NCBI GenBank assembly: GCA_965205365.1
Contig: CBDBGT010000005.1
Coordinates: forward strand, 558,001-622,000
DNA: 64,000 nucleotides
Source: JALZUR01 sp965205365
Lineage (GTDB): Bacteria; Bdellovibrionota; Bdellovibrionia; Bdellovibrionales; UBA1609
Direction: 5' to 3'
Part shown: positions 24,053 through 33,731 of the stretch, in pieces
How positions within the stretch are numbered: position 1 is the first letter of the stretch
How the letters are laid out: every line of letters starts with the position of its first letter
Notes under the pieces: model-generated
Seen by the model: the letters and a program-made list of their open reading frames with translations, nothing else
Database searches by the model: none
What the model was told of the DNA's origin: nothing
Made by a program: the position numbers and the translations under genes

Positions 24053-24758
24053 AGCTTAAAGATATGGAAGATTCAGATTTATAAGCATCTAAAAAGCTGT
24101 AAGTTGCCGTTAAGCGGATATTAGAAGGTTTAAAAGCAAGCTTTATAACTCCAGAAGTTGATATGAAACTAGCCTTATGAGCATTGTTAGACATTAGAGT
24201 GTTGTTACTAAGGAATTGTTTTTCATAGATTCCTGTGACAAAGTCAGTTCTTAACCCTAGGCCTAGATAAAAAAAACTGATCTTTCGGAAAGTAACAATA
24301 CTTAATCCTGATGAGCTTAGGTTTAATCTGTCATTTAAATTGTAATTTGATATAAAAATTTCAGGCTTGATATAAAATGAACCAAGCTTAGCTGAATGAT
24401 TAAGATTAAAGGCATATCCAGATAAAAGCTGACTTTCAATGGGTAAGATAAAAGTAAAACCTACATCAAGATTCCAATAAAGTCCTTTTTTTATTGAAGC
24501 CATGGGCTCAAAAATACTTTTATTCGATATAGCCCCAATATCATTAATATTGTTTAGTCTAAGATCTTGATAAACTGTGGTTATTTCTATTTCAAAATCT
24601 TGTCCAAGAGCAAATGGTGAATTTGAAGCGTTTAAAGAAAGTAGCCCTAAAAACTTTTTACTAATATGTTTAACTTGATTTGTAGAAATACCAGTAGGAA
24701 CTGCGTCTGCAAAGCTTAAGTGAGGAGTCATAAGGAATATAAGAAACACTATTTTCAT
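24042..24758 (-). CDS. Secreted, probably outer-membrane protein of unknown function
   Basis: 238 residues with a signal peptide (MKIVFLIFLMTPHLSFADA). The mature part is rich in alternating hydrophobic/polar strands (YWNLDVGFTFILPI, ISFFYLGLGLRTDFVTGIY, SSISLSFKL) and ends on a hydrophobic residue, suggesting a beta-barrel. No family recognised. Sixteen bases downstream of the Lys-rich membrane-anchored protein, probably the same transcript. Confidence 0.6.
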   Translation of the reverse strand: MKIVFLIFLMTPHLSFADAVPTGISTNQVKHISKKFLGLLSLNASNSPFALGQDFEIEITTVYQDLRLNNINDIGAISNKSIFEPMASIKKGLYWNLDVGFTFILPIESQLLSGYAFNLNHSAKLGSFYIKPEIFISNYNLNDRLNLSSSGLSIVTFRKISFFYLGLGLRTDFVTGIYEKQFLSNNTLMSNNAHKASFISTSGVIKLAFKPSNIRLTATYSFLDAYKSESSISLSFKL

Positions 24759-24774
24759 TTACTTTAAGCTAGCT

Positions 24775-25905
24775 TTAATTTATAGAAACTTCAATACTTG
24801 GATTAGAAATATTAAATAAAGTTGTGCTGATAGATTCTTGTAGAGTCAATAAGGCTTCATTATTAGCTATACCTGAATCAATAGCATTTAAAACAGAAAG
24901 TTGATAGATTTCAATAAACTCGTCATTATCATTTTGCCTAGGATCCCAAGACAAAACCAAGTCATTTAATAAACCTGCAGAGTATTCAATGTGCTCTAAG
25001 GGCAGAGTTTTGTTAGAAAAAGTTTTTGCGATGGTGGTGGCTAAGGAGTGTTTTAGAAACTGTGTACGTAAAAAATTATCATATAGAGCAAAGTCTTTGT
25101 CTTCTTGAATAAATAAAAACTTTAAAAGTGTTGTGTATGCAGTTATTAATTTATTAGAGTTATTTTGTGTTTTTAAAATTGTTTTTAAAGCCTGATCAAA
25201 CTCTTGAAATTTTTCGTTTACTAAAAGGTTATTAAAATAAGACACAGAAAAATCTTGAAAATTCTTAACTTTTGAATCTAAAGGTTTTGAATTAAATATT
25301 TCAGTGCTGTCTTCTTCTTCTTCTTCTTCGTTCTCTTCTTTATTAGATGAGGTTTTTATTTCCTCGTTAAAGTTAATCTCTTTCCTTTGGTTAATAGAGC
25401 TAAAAGAAATAAAGGGTTTAAAAGAATCACTTTTAGCATTTAAAATAGAAGCAGGTAATTTGCTTTTTGTTTTAGAGAAAGCTTTTTTTGTTGTTTTTTT
25501 ATTAGTGTGGTTCTCAGCTTTTTTTTCTGTTTCCTTGGCAACCTTTTTTTTCTTATTTTTTTTTACATTCTTGTCAGAGGCTTGTTTTTTACCTTTACTT
25601 TTTAAAGGTTTAAAAGTTTTTGTGTCTGAGCCCTTTGTTGTTCCAAGATTTTTAACCTCATTAGCGAATTTCTTAGAGAAGTTAACTTTAGCTAAACGAT
25701 TTTTATAGGCGTTAATTAAAGCAAGAGGGTGTTTGTTTTTAGTAGCTTTAGTGCCTTGGTTTAAGCTTGTATTATGGAAGCTAGAAGTTTGACTGTTTGT
25801 AAAGTTTTCATGGTTGCTGACTTGAAACTTCAAGCTTGTTTTCATAAACATTAAAGAACTTATGGCTAAAATAGGTAGTATATAAATAAGATTTTTTTTA
25901 ATCAT
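24775..25905 (-). CDS. Membrane-anchored Lys-rich protein of unknown function
   Basis: 376 residues: an N-terminal membrane anchor (LIYILPILAISSLMFM), a low-complexity Lys/Thr/Ser/Glu stretch (residues 50-205, including a run of Glu residues near 190-200), then an ordered alpha-helical C-terminal domain without a recognised family. A ribosome binding site (GGGGG) precedes the ATG. The region from 25304 to 25708 gives a long leucine-rich frame on the other strand, which is only a shadow of the Lys/Glu codons. Confidence 0.6.
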   Translation of the reverse strand: MIKKNLIYILPILAISSLMFMKTSLKFQVSNHENFTNSQTSSFHNTSLNQGTKATKNKHPLALINAYKNRLAKVNFSKKFANEVKNLGTTKGSDTKTFKPLKSKGKKQASDKNVKKNKKKKVAKETEKKAENHTNKKTTKKAFSKTKSKLPASILNAKSDSFKPFISFSSINQRKEINFNEEIKTSSNKEENEEEEEEDSTEIFNSKPLDSKVKNFQDFSVSYFNNLLVNEKFQEFDQALKTILKTQNNSNKLITAYTTLLKFLFIQEDKDFALYDNFLRTQFLKHSLATTIAKTFSNKTLPLEHIEYSAGLLNDLVLSWDPRQNDNDEFIEIYQLSVLNAIDSGIANNEALLTLQESISTTLFNISNPSIEVSIN

Positions 25906-26065
25906 AAAGCCCCCACTTTAAAGTATCTTCTTACCCTAAAGAGAGCATAATCTGTGCCAAAGGAGGGATATTTTTTCTTATCTAAGGTACTGCCTTTAGA
26001 GTCAAAAAGATGAATGTAGGAGAGAAAACTGTATTGTAATGAGACAAGGCTAGTCTGTTGAACTT

Positions 26066-26093
26066 TTGACCAGTTGTTATAAACTATTATAAT
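26066..26093 (+). promoter_or_regulatory. Possible sigma-70-type promoter
   Basis: TTGACC, a 16-base spacer, then TATAAT in the 313-base spacer between the divergent genes at 25905 and 26219. A palindrome AGCCAAATTATTGGCT (near 26143-26158) lies downstream and could be an operator. Otherwise the spacer holds nothing recognisable. Confidence 0.4.
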
Positions 26094-26218
26094 TTTTAAG
26101 AATTATAGTTAAGTTAACATGAGCGCTAGACTTAGTGATGCAAGCCAAATTATTGGCTAACAGTTTATATTAATCATCATCTATAATATTCATTGTGAGT
26201 CATCTTATGGGGGTTTAA

Positions 26219-26563
26219 TTGGAAGAGAAAATACTTGGTTTTGTTGCTCAAAGAAATAAAATTTTAGAAGAAATTGTTCATGTGAATGCCTTAGCTATTT
26301 CAAAATTTAAACACCTTGATGCCATTGATATAAAGCACTTTTTTTTAACACGAAAGTATATGATTGAGGCTTTAATAGAATCAGAGGATAAAATCATTAC
26401 ATACTCTATGATGGATTGGGCGACCTTTAGTTTAGATAGAAGCTATCGTAGTGAATATCTTGCTTTAAGTAAGGAAAAAGATAACTACATAACAACAATA
26501 ATCAATCAGGATAAAGCATTGAGTCTTTTAGTTGAAAAAGAGGTCTTAGCAAAAATCTCGTGA
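26219..26563 (+). CDS. Small helical protein at head of histidine kinase operon
   Basis: 114 residues from TTG with a purine-rich GGGGG upstream. All-helical appearance, no signal peptide. The size and pattern of charged helices are somewhat like FlgN/FliT-type chaperones, but no motif confirms this. The stop overlaps the GTG start of the kinase by four bases, so the two are translationally coupled. Confidence 0.6.
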   Translation: MEEKILGFVAQRNKILEEIVHVNALAISKFKHLDAIDIKHFFLTRKYMIEALIESEDKIITYSMMDWATFSLDRSYRSEYLALSKEKDNYITTIINQDKALSLLVEKEVLAKIS

Positions 26564-28320
26564 AGTTGTGCACGCCATGTAAAAATTTTGTAAATGAAAG
26601 TGTTTTTTTTGAAAATATAAAAGAAAAAATGGAATTATATGATTATGTTTTATTAGATAAAGATGAAGAATTCTATAGTTCCCTTGGAAAAATTAAAAAA
26701 GTTTTTTGGGGCAATATGAATACCTTAGACTCCTTTGATTCATTTAATTTCTTTTTTTCAGAAAATGAATCCCTTAATGAAATTAAAAAAGTTTTAGAAC
26801 ACAACTTTAAGCTTAATGAGATAGATCAAAATAAATCGGCAATGAGCACAATAGAAAATCAGCTTCAGAATAAAGTTAAATTAACATCGTTATTGGAAGA
26901 AGAATTAAGTGTTCATAAAAAAGAGTTTGCTAATGTTAAAGGACTTGGTGAGTATGTTATACGTTTATTGGGTGTAAACACTATTGAGCAGCTTGTGTAT
27001 GAAACGGAAAATTTAAGACTTTTAAAGCAAAAAGGTATAAAGGTATCATTAATGTATATTGATGCTAAAGAGGTGTTTTTATGTACAAAAAATACTGCTA
27101 GAAAAATTAAGGGTATAAAAGATATTAGAAATTGGGCTACACTTATACAAGATAGGAAAAAACTTGCAAACTTACTATCAAGACCAGTTTTAAATCATTT
27201 TAAAATTTATTCACAGCCTTTAGATACAGGAGATAATCTATACGCTCTTTTTGAATCTCAAGAAGAGTTTTTAGAAAAAGACTATTTTTTAACTATGTTA
27301 AAGAAACTTCTTTTTACAAATTTTGTTCGAGTTCTTCAAAGTGAGCGGTTGTCTAAAAATTCATACCTTCTTTTACAAGCATTTAAACAAATCCAAAGCA
27401 CCTCTCTTTTAATCAGTTCTGATTTTACGGTTCTTTTCTCAAATCATAAGGATAGTTTTAATTTAAAATGTTATAAATATATGTTTAATAAGGATGCTCC
27501 ATGTAAGGGCTGTCCTATTATAAATGGCAATGAAGGAGAGTCTTTTGGTAGAGAAGTTATTCTATCAGATGACAGGTATGTGGTGCACTCTTCTAAGGTG
27601 AAGAATTTAAGCAATAGTTTTTATCTTCACATCTATGAAACTGAAGAAAATTCTAAAAAAAGAGAGTCCATAAAGATTCAAAGAGGTAAGCTTCAAAGCT
27701 TAGGGCTTGTTACTCAAACTTTAATTCATGAACTTAACAACCCTTTAACTGGAATATTAGAGCTTTCTTATGATATGAGTAGTGATTTTGAGGGGCAAAT
27801 AAGTAAGGATTTTTTAGAAATTTCATCTGCAGCAAGAAGGTGCCTTTCCATTATTGAGGACTTAAAAAAGTTTTCCTCTAAAAAAATTGAATTTTCTAAA
27901 GTTAATTTCTCAGAGGTTGTAAAAAGCTCACTGGTATTAACAAAAGTGCTAACAAGAGGCACACTGGTTTCTATGAATTTAGATGAAGATATTTGGATTT
28001 CTGGATCCAGTACCCTTTTGAGTCAGCTGATTTTTAATGTTATTAAAAATTCTGTTGAGGCTATGGATGGGGAGGGAGCTATTACAATTTCTCTTAAAAA
28101 AAACCTCAATGAGGCTGTATTGTTGTTTGAAGACACAGGGCCAGGGGTTCCTGATGATATGAACGATGTTTCTTTATTTGGAACTAAGAATAAGGAAAAA
28201 GGTAGCGGGTTTGGCTTATTCTTGGTAAATGAGTTTATAAAGTTGCATAAAGGATGCCTTTCTTTTGGAAATTTGCCGAATAAGGGGGCCTATTTTAGTG
28301 TTAACATTCCACTTATGTAG
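26560..28320 (+). CDS. Sensor histidine kinase with PAS-like domain
   Basis: 586 residues, no membrane segment, thus cytoplasmic. N-terminal 110 residues resemble a degenerate receiver; then a coiled coil (105-140); a GAF/PAS-like part with the cysteine cluster CYKYMFNKDAPCKGCPI (near 308), typical of PAS domains of this class; H-box LIHELNNPLTGILEL; N-box FNVIKNSVEAMDG; G-boxes EDTGPGVPDD and GSGFGLFLVNEF. The cysteines might bind a metal or sense redox state (inference). The receiver protein follows 15 bases later. Confidence 0.9.
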   Translation: MKLCTPCKNFVNESVFFENIKEKMELYDYVLLDKDEEFYSSLGKIKKVFWGNMNTLDSFDSFNFFFSENESLNEIKKVLEHNFKLNEIDQNKSAMSTIENQLQNKVKLTSLLEEELSVHKKEFANVKGLGEYVIRLLGVNTIEQLVYETENLRLLKQKGIKVSLMYIDAKEVFLCTKNTARKIKGIKDIRNWATLIQDRKKLANLLSRPVLNHFKIYSQPLDTGDNLYALFESQEEFLEKDYFLTMLKKLLFTNFVRVLQSERLSKNSYLLLQAFKQIQSTSLLISSDFTVLFSNHKDSFNLKCYKYMFNKDAPCKGCPIINGNEGESFGREVILSDDRYVVHSSKVKNLSNSFYLHIYETEENSKKRESIKIQRGKLQSLGLVTQTLIHELNNPLTGILELSYDMSSDFEGQISKDFLEISSAARRCLSIIEDLKKFSSKKIEFSKVNFSEVVKSSLVLTKVLTRGTLVSMNLDEDIWISGSSTLLSQLIFNVIKNSVEAMDGEGAITISLKKNLNEAVLLFEDTGPGVPDDMNDVSLFGTKNKEKGSGFGLFLVNEFIKLHKGCLSFGNLPNKGAYFSVNIPLM

Positions 28321-28335
28321 AATTGGAGAATCTGT

Positions 28336-28683
28336 GTGAAAGCTTTAGTTGTAGAGGATGAGCCTGCAATTTCTAGAATTTTAATGAAAAAGTTAAAACA
28401 AATAGGATTTGAATGTGTAGCAACTAAGAGCGTTATTGAAACTAAAGAGATTTTAAAGAATCAGAAAATAGATGTTGTTTTTCTAGATTATGTTTTAGTA
28501 GATGGAAGTTCAAAAGAACTTGCTGTTGGAGGGTATCTTGATGATGTTCCTCACCTTTATCTTATGTCTGCGTTTATGGATGATCTTGAAAAAAGTGCTT
28601 TTTCAAAGCTTAATGCCATTTTTTTAAAAAAGCCATTTAAAGACCTTTCTAGAGTTTTATCTAAAATGGAGGGCTTGTTGTGA
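28336..28683 (+). CDS. Single-domain response regulator
   Basis: 115-residue receiver: acidic pair in VVEDEPAISR, phospho-acceptor Asp in VVFLDYVLVDG, Lys in FLKKPFKDLS. No output domain, so it acts by protein contact or phosphotransfer. Partner of the kinase just upstream. The stop overlaps the rsmD start (GTGA). Confidence 0.88.
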   Translation: MKALVVEDEPAISRILMKKLKQIGFECVATKSVIETKEILKNQKIDVVFLDYVLVDGSSKELAVGGYLDDVPHLYLMSAFMDDLEKSAFSKLNAIFLKKPFKDLSRVLSKMEGLL

Positions 28684-29228
28684 GAATTATTTCTGGAAAA
28701 TGGGGAGGCCGAAAGCTTGTAAAATTTATGTCAAATGAGATTCGTCCTACAACAGATAGGGTAAAGGAAACAATATTTAATATTGTAGGACCTGATATTA
28801 TAGGGGCCAAAGTATTAGATTTATTTACAGGTACGGGGAGTCTAAGTTTTGAAGCCATCTCTAGAGGTGCTAAAGTGGTTTTGTCTGTGGACAGTGGAGA
28901 TGATTCAAGAAAAATTTTTTTAAAAAATAAGGCACTTTTATGTGCAGGTGATGATTCCATATATAAATCAGAAGATGTTTTTTTATTTTTAACTAAGGTT
29001 GAAGAGAGTTTTGATTATATTTTAATTGATCCGCCTTTTGTTAAAAAAATTGGTGTTAAAGTCTTAAAGGCTTTGGCTGAATCAAAAGCTTTTCATAAAG
29101 ACTCTTGGGTTTTTATTGAATATGCTAAGGGTGAGGAGACCGTGGATGAGTGGGAGAGTTTAATTGTGAAAAAGACAAGAGTCTATGGAGATAAATCTTT
29201 ATATACTTATGTAGTAAAAAATATGTAA
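28680..29228 (+). CDS. rsmD: 16S rRNA (guanine966-N2)-methyltransferase
   Basis: 182 residues, GTG start. MRIISGKWGGRKL, RPTTDRVKETIFNIV, LDLFTGTGSLSFEAISRGA (SAM loop) and ILIDPPFVKK (catalytic N/DPPF type) define RsmD. Followed by coaD ten bases later, a very common pair. Confidence 0.94.
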   Translation: MRIISGKWGGRKLVKFMSNEIRPTTDRVKETIFNIVGPDIIGAKVLDLFTGTGSLSFEAISRGAKVVLSVDSGDDSRKIFLKNKALLCAGDDSIYKSEDVFLFLTKVEESFDYILIDPPFVKKIGVKVLKALAESKAFHKDSWVFIEYAKGEETVDEWESLIVKKTRVYGDKSLYTYVVKNM

Positions 29229-29238
29229 AGGAGGGCTT

Positions 29239-29751
29239 ATGAAAAGAGGAGTGTACCCTGGAAGTTTTGACCCATTAACAAATGGTCACATTGATATAAT
29301 AGAGCGTGGGCATAAATTTTTTGATAAATTGTATATACTTGTGGCTAAACCATTTGATAAGGTTCCATTGTTTACAGTTAAAGAGCGTGTTAAATTCATT
29401 CAAGAGGCTGTAGCTAACCTTAGTCTTTTAAATAGAGATAGAATTCATGTCATAGGGTGGCCAGGTTTAACTATAGATTTTGTAAAAGAGTATAAAGTAA
29501 ACTGTATTCTTCGTGGAGTGCGCTCTTTTATTGATTTTAGTAGAGAGCAAACGCTGGCCAATGTGAATTATGAATTGTCTTCTCATTGTGAAACTTTATT
29601 GTTGTGTTGTAGACCTGAATTTGGGAATCTGTCGTCAAAGCTAGTTAAGGAAATTGTAATGCATAAAGGAAGTGTTTTAAAATTTGTTCCTAAACATATT
29701 GAAGAGGCATTGGTGTTGAAAATGGAAAAACTAAGGAGTGATAAAAAGTGA
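29239..29751 (+). CDS. coaD: Phosphopantetheine adenylyltransferase
   Basis: 170 residues, penultimate step of coenzyme A synthesis. YPGSFDPLTNGHIDIIERG has the TxGH nucleotidyltransferase motif; LRGVRSFIDFSREQTLANVN and SSKLVKEIVMHKG are CoaD-specific. Strong AGGAGG before the ATG; the stop overlaps the next start (GTGA). Confidence 0.95.
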   Translation: MKRGVYPGSFDPLTNGHIDIIERGHKFFDKLYILVAKPFDKVPLFTVKERVKFIQEAVANLSLLNRDRIHVIGWPGLTIDFVKEYKVNCILRGVRSFIDFSREQTLANVNYELSSHCETLLLCCRPEFGNLSSKLVKEIVMHKGSVLKFVPKHIEEALVLKMEKLRSDKK

Positions 29752-30926
29752 GATTGTCAAAAAGATCTGATGAAATTAAAGATTCACCAACATTAGCATT
29801 GGCGGCAAAGGCCATTGAGCTTAAAGCTAAAGGTGTTGATGTGGTGTCTTTGTCCGTGGGAGAGCCTGACTGGGAGACATTTAGAGTGTGTACGCTTGCT
29901 GGTCTTAAGGCCATTGCAGATGGCAAGACTAAGTACACTTCATCATCAGGTGCTGTAGAACTTAAGAATGCTTTGGCTGATAAATTTTCAAAACGTTATG
30001 GTTTTAAGCTTAGTAATAAAAACATTGTCATCACTCCGGGAGCTAAATATGCAATTCAACAAGCCCTATGGGGCTTGTTGAATCCAGGGGATAAGGTTGG
30101 GATTTTTGTTCCTTTTTGGGCAAGTTATACTACAATGGTTAAAATTGCTAATGCAACTTCTGAGTTGATTTTTTTAAATGCTGATTTTTCTCTTTCAGAA
30201 ACTAATCTTAAAAAAGCTTTGGCTTCTGGGGTTAAAGTTTTATTGATAAATTCGCCTAATAATCCTTCTGGTCATATATTTAGTAAAAAAGATTATAAAG
30301 TTTTAGTAGACTGTTTGAAACTATATCCTGATGTTCAAATTATTTTAGACGATATTTATGCTGATCTTTATTGGGGTCAGGAAAGTGAGTGCCCTCATTT
30401 ATTTGATGTGGACCCATCTTTTTTTAAAAGAACAGTGGTTATTAATGGGGCTTCAAAAGCGTATTCTATGACAGGGTGGCGAATTGGTTGGGCCATTGGT
30501 GGAGTTGATATTATAGGAGCAATTTCAAGGTATCAGAGTCAAACAACAGGTTGTCCCAACGCAATGGCACAGTTTGCCACAGAAGCAGGCGTGAGGGGAG
30601 CTCAAGGGGATATAGAAAAATCTGTTGCAATACTTAAGGCTCGTGGAGAAAAAGGTTATAACCTCTTACTCTCAATTAAAGGTGTAAGACTACAAAAGCC
30701 TAAAGCCGCGTTTTACTTTTGGGTGAATATATTAGATATTTTAGAGAAGTTTAAAATGACAGATTCAGAGTTTTGTAGTCGTCTTTTAGAAAAAAAAGCA
30801 GTTGTTCTTGTCCCAGGTTTTGAATTTGGTTGTGCTGGTTTTGTGAGAATGAGTTTTGCTGTAAGTGAAGATGTTTTTACAAAAGGTGTAGTAAGGATTA
30901 AAGAATTTATTAAAGAACTGGCCTAG
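29748..30926 (+). CDS. Class I aminotransferase, aspartate aminotransferase-like
   Basis: 392 residues, PLP-dependent. VVSLSVGEPDW, ITPGAKYAIQQAL, NSPNNPSGHIF, DDIYADLYWG (PLP-binding Asp/Tyr) and the Schiff-base Lys in GASKAYSMTGWRIGWAIG follow the bacterial AspB (Ib) pattern. Main substrate probably aspartate/2-oxoglutarate, but related amino acids are possible. Confidence 0.9.
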   Translation: MRLSKRSDEIKDSPTLALAAKAIELKAKGVDVVSLSVGEPDWETFRVCTLAGLKAIADGKTKYTSSSGAVELKNALADKFSKRYGFKLSNKNIVITPGAKYAIQQALWGLLNPGDKVGIFVPFWASYTTMVKIANATSELIFLNADFSLSETNLKKALASGVKVLLINSPNNPSGHIFSKKDYKVLVDCLKLYPDVQIILDDIYADLYWGQESECPHLFDVDPSFFKRTVVINGASKAYSMTGWRIGWAIGGVDIIGAISRYQSQTTGCPNAMAQFATEAGVRGAQGDIEKSVAILKARGEKGYNLLLSIKGVRLQKPKAAFYFWVNILDILEKFKMTDSEFCSRLLEKKAVVLVPGFEFGCAGFVRMSFAVSEDVFTKGVVRIKEFIKELA

Positions 30927-30940
30927 GCTTAGGCTTTAAA

Positions 30941-31330
30941 GTGTTTCATAATTTATCTATGAATAATTTAACTCATAAAATAATTAACGAGCCTGTAAAG
31001 GGGTTTATATTAGATTTTTTAAATAGAGGTGATGAGGTTACTTTAGTGTTGATTGTCTTTTTAGTGGTACTTGTAATCCAGTTTGTATTGGTTTTAATAT
31101 TGTATAAGGCTAATAAAGCTTCTGTGGTGAAAATAAAAAGCTTAGAAGGCTTGTTTAAGGCTACAGCGGATAAAGCTTTATCTATTAAAAAAAGAGCAGA
31201 TGTTGTGACATATCAAGATATTGTTGCTCGCTTAAAGAAAGGTGAAAAAGCATTTCAAATCGCACAGGAAGTAAACATAAATCTTAATGAACTTGAGGCT
31301 TTAGAAAGAGTCTTAAAAGCAATTAAATAG
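30941..31330 (+). CDS. Single-span membrane protein, DUF2802-like C-terminus
   Basis: 129 residues from GTG, with an alternative ATG at 30959. One membrane segment (VTLVLIVFLVVLVIQFVLVLILY), a coiled linker, and a C-terminal helix-turn-helix-like part (LKKGEKAFQIAQEVNINLNELEALERVL) similar to DUF2802 proteins found near flagellar genes. Last gene before the IS-rich region. Confidence 0.6.
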   Translation: MFHNLSMNNLTHKIINEPVKGFILDFLNRGDEVTLVLIVFLVVLVIQFVLVLILYKANKASVVKIKSLEGLFKATADKALSIKKRADVVTYQDIVARLKKGEKAFQIAQEVNINLNELEALERVLKAIK

Positions 31331-31486
31331 TCTCTAGATTGGCGTTGCTGTGTATGAAGCCTTCTTACTTTGTGATTTTAATTTTGTAGAGCTTATGAGT
31401 GTGAGAGTTTCTTAGCACCTCCTGACTTCGACACAACACGGCGCATAAAGCTAATAAAATCAAGCACTTAGTTTTTGCTGGGGTCA

Positions 31487-31995
31487 CTACATTTGCTCTT
31501 TAACTAGGCGAATACAGTCCTTTCTCTTAAGGTTTAAAACTTGGTAAATTTTCTTTAAAACAGGAGTAGTCTTAGATACAAGCTCATAAAATCGCCCCGT
31601 ACTAGAGTCTTTTAAAACACTGTACTCATCTCTATTTAACTCCTCTTTAAGATCTAAAAAACTAAACTCTAATTGGTTTTCCTTAATAAGCTTATTTACT
31701 CTACAAACAATTGCATATGCTAGAAAACAAATTCCAATATGAGCCTTAATCCTCTTAGACTTCCAATGAAAAATAGGTCGCATCTTTAAATCTGTCTTAT
31801 TTATTCTAAACGCTTGTTCTATTTTCCACAGCCCTCTATAACGCTCTAAAACTTCAGCTGCAGACTTGTCTTCAAGATTTGTAATGACACCATGAAAACC
31901 ATCCCACTGAGCGTCTCTACTAATCTTACACTTATCAACCTCTACATCCCCCTTAAAAGACTTAAGGTACTTTTTCGTTCCATAATTAGTTATTA
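31487..31995 (-). pseudogene. IS1634-family transposase, C-terminal part
   Basis: The open frame continues upstream of its first ATG (31783) to the inner IS boundary. It reads RDAQWDGFHGVITN, YRGLWKIEQAFRINKTDL (catalytic Glu in KIEQAF) and MRPIFHWKSKRIKAHIGICF, the typical C-terminal third of IS1634 transposases. The N-terminal two thirds are absent; the gene was interrupted by the IS at 31996. Confidence 0.8.
31990..31995 (+). repeat. Target-site duplication TTATTA, left copy
   Basis: TTATTA directly flanks both ends of the inner IS (here and at 33726-33731), showing insertion rather than rearrangement. Confidence 0.8.
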
Positions 31996-33725
31996 CCTGA
32001 ATTCCCTAATTTTTGAACTATGCCTTGAGACAATAATCTAGTGAAGTTGTATTTCAGACCTTTTAGATCTTTGATGTTGTATCTTTTCACTTAAACATAG
32101 TACAATTTTGTACTATGTCGAAAAGAATTTATGAAGAAAATAGAGGCGGACAAATCTATATCCATGAAATTGAAAGCTACTGGTGCAAAATCAAAAAAGC
32201 ACCTCGACAGAAAAGAACATATTTAGGGAAAAAAGATCTCACCACAGGTATGCTTATTACCAAAAAAAATAAAGGCACAGCTCACATACCCTCCGGGTCA
32301 AAAATTTTTGGATCAATCTATTTTCTAGAAAATATTTCTGTAGCTGTAGGCTTAAAAGATATTTTAAAAAAAATTTTTCCTAAGCAGTTTGAGCAAATTC
32401 TCCATTTGTCTTATTTTAAAATCTTAAGAAAAGAAGCTTATTACCTTTACCCCTATTGGCACAATGAAGCTTACGTATCAAACAAGACACAGCAAAGCTC
32501 TCAAGAGCTGAGTGATTTTCTTTTAAATCTAGGAGTTGATGAAAAATCAGTCGAATTTTTTTTTAAACATTGGATAGAAAAAAATCAAAGTAGTGGTGCC
32601 GTGATGTTTGATATTACCTCATTATCTTCTTATGGAGTTGAGAATGAGTTTTTAGAAAAAGGTTATAACAGAGATGGAGACGTGTTAAAACAAATAAATC
32701 TAGGCGTAATAAGTAAAAACTTTAAAGATAAGTCAGGTCACTTACCATTGGCTTATAGGATATATCCTGGAAGTATTACAGATGTAACAACTTTAAAAAA
32801 TATATCAAACTTTATAGAGTCATACGATCTTAAAACAGAAACCTTCATTATGGACAAGGGGTTTTATAGCCAACAAAACATTAAAGAAATGAGCATGAAC
32901 AAGCTGAATTTTCTGGTTCCCATGAGTTTTGCAACAAAACAGTCAAAAGAAATTTTATCTAAGATAAAGAAAAGAATCTTTAATCCTGACAAGGTATTTA
33001 AATTCAATGATCTTGTATATTCCCATTGTGTAAAAAGAATTGAAACAGGGGGAGTTAAATGTGAGGCGCATATTTTTTTAGATAAGTTACTCCGGTCAAG
33101 ACAAGAGATCACATTTATGAATAAAATATTTGAAATTGAGGAGAATTTTGAGAAGAGGAATTTTAAAGATCAAGAGGAGGCTGTCTCTTTTTTTGAAGGT
33201 GGGCTTAGTTCAAAAAAGAAATTTTTTAAAATTTCCTTGCGAACGATTAAATTGGAGAGGCAAAATGAGGAGATCAATAAAGAATGTGAACGATTTGGGT
33301 TTATGATTCTTCTATCTAACGAGACAGGTATGACAGCAAAAGAAACTTTGGGTTTATATAGAAGCAAAGATAGAGTTGAAAAAGTATTTTACTCTTTAAA
33401 ACATGATATAAATGAATCTCGTAACAGAGTGCATACACTGGAGAATGTTAGAGGGAGTATGTTTATAAGTTTTATAGCTTTGATTTTAATATCGTTAATT
33501 GACCACACAATGAGAGATAAAAACCTTTATAAAAAAATGAGTAAAATAGAATTATATAAAATACTTGAAAGACTGAAGGTTTATAAGCTGGCAAATAATC
33601 AAAAAGTTTTAGGTGAAATATCGAAGAAGCAAAAGGATATATTTTTAGCTTTTAAGATGGCTTCACCCACAAAAATCCCCGGCCATTAGTCCTGGAAACA
33701 TAGTTCAAAAATTAGGGAATTCAGG
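31996..33725 (+). mobile_element. Complete IS4-superfamily (IS1634-like) element, 1730 bp
   Basis: Perfect 27-base terminal inverted repeats start CCTGAATTCCCTAATTTT (31996-32022) and are mirrored at 33699-33725. Flanked by the 6-bp duplication TTATTA and carries one intact transposase gene (32115-33689). It landed in the transposase of an older element. Probably still active, judging by perfect ends and an unbroken frame. Confidence 0.9.
32115..33689 (+). CDS. IS4-superfamily DDE transposase
   Basis: 524 residues. Catalytic acidic residues: Asp in GAVMFDITSLSSYG, Asp in TFIMDKGFYSQQN and Glu in RSKDRVEKVFYSLKHD. Length and motif spacing fit IS1634-type transposases. Only gene of its element; unrelated in detail to the fragment of the outer element. 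Confidence 0.9.
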   Translation: MSKRIYEENRGGQIYIHEIESYWCKIKKAPRQKRTYLGKKDLTTGMLITKKNKGTAHIPSGSKIFGSIYFLENISVAVGLKDILKKIFPKQFEQILHLSYFKILRKEAYYLYPYWHNEAYVSNKTQQSSQELSDFLLNLGVDEKSVEFFFKHWIEKNQSSGAVMFDITSLSSYGVENEFLEKGYNRDGDVLKQINLGVISKNFKDKSGHLPLAYRIYPGSITDVTTLKNISNFIESYDLKTETFIMDKGFYSQQNIKEMSMNKLNFLVPMSFATKQSKEILSKIKKRIFNPDKVFKFNDLVYSHCVKRIETGGVKCEAHIFLDKLLRSRQEITFMNKIFEIEENFEKRNFKDQEEAVSFFEGGLSSKKKFFKISLRTIKLERQNEEINKECERFGFMILLSNETGMTAKETLGLYRSKDRVEKVFYSLKHDINESRNRVHTLENVRGSMFISFIALILISLIDHTMRDKNLYKKMSKIELYKILERLKVYKLANNQKVLGEISKKQKDIFLAFKMASPTKIPGH

Positions 33726-33731
33726 TTATTA
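33726..33731 (+). repeat. Target-site duplication TTATTA, right copy
   Basis: Matches 31990-31995. The spacer 33856-34099 after the outer element has no recognised feature. Confidence 0.8.

Noticed and set aside
24040..24062. Tandem AGCTTAA repeats at the hldE end as a regulatory repeat
   Set aside because: Only three short units at a convergent gene junction, partly coding for Lys-Leu-Lys-Ala; a chance or terminator-related repeat is sufficient.
25304..25708. 134-codon leucine/phenylalanine-rich frame on the plus strand
   Set aside because: It is the complement of Lys/Glu-rich low-complexity codons in the gene at 24775-25905 and has no other support.
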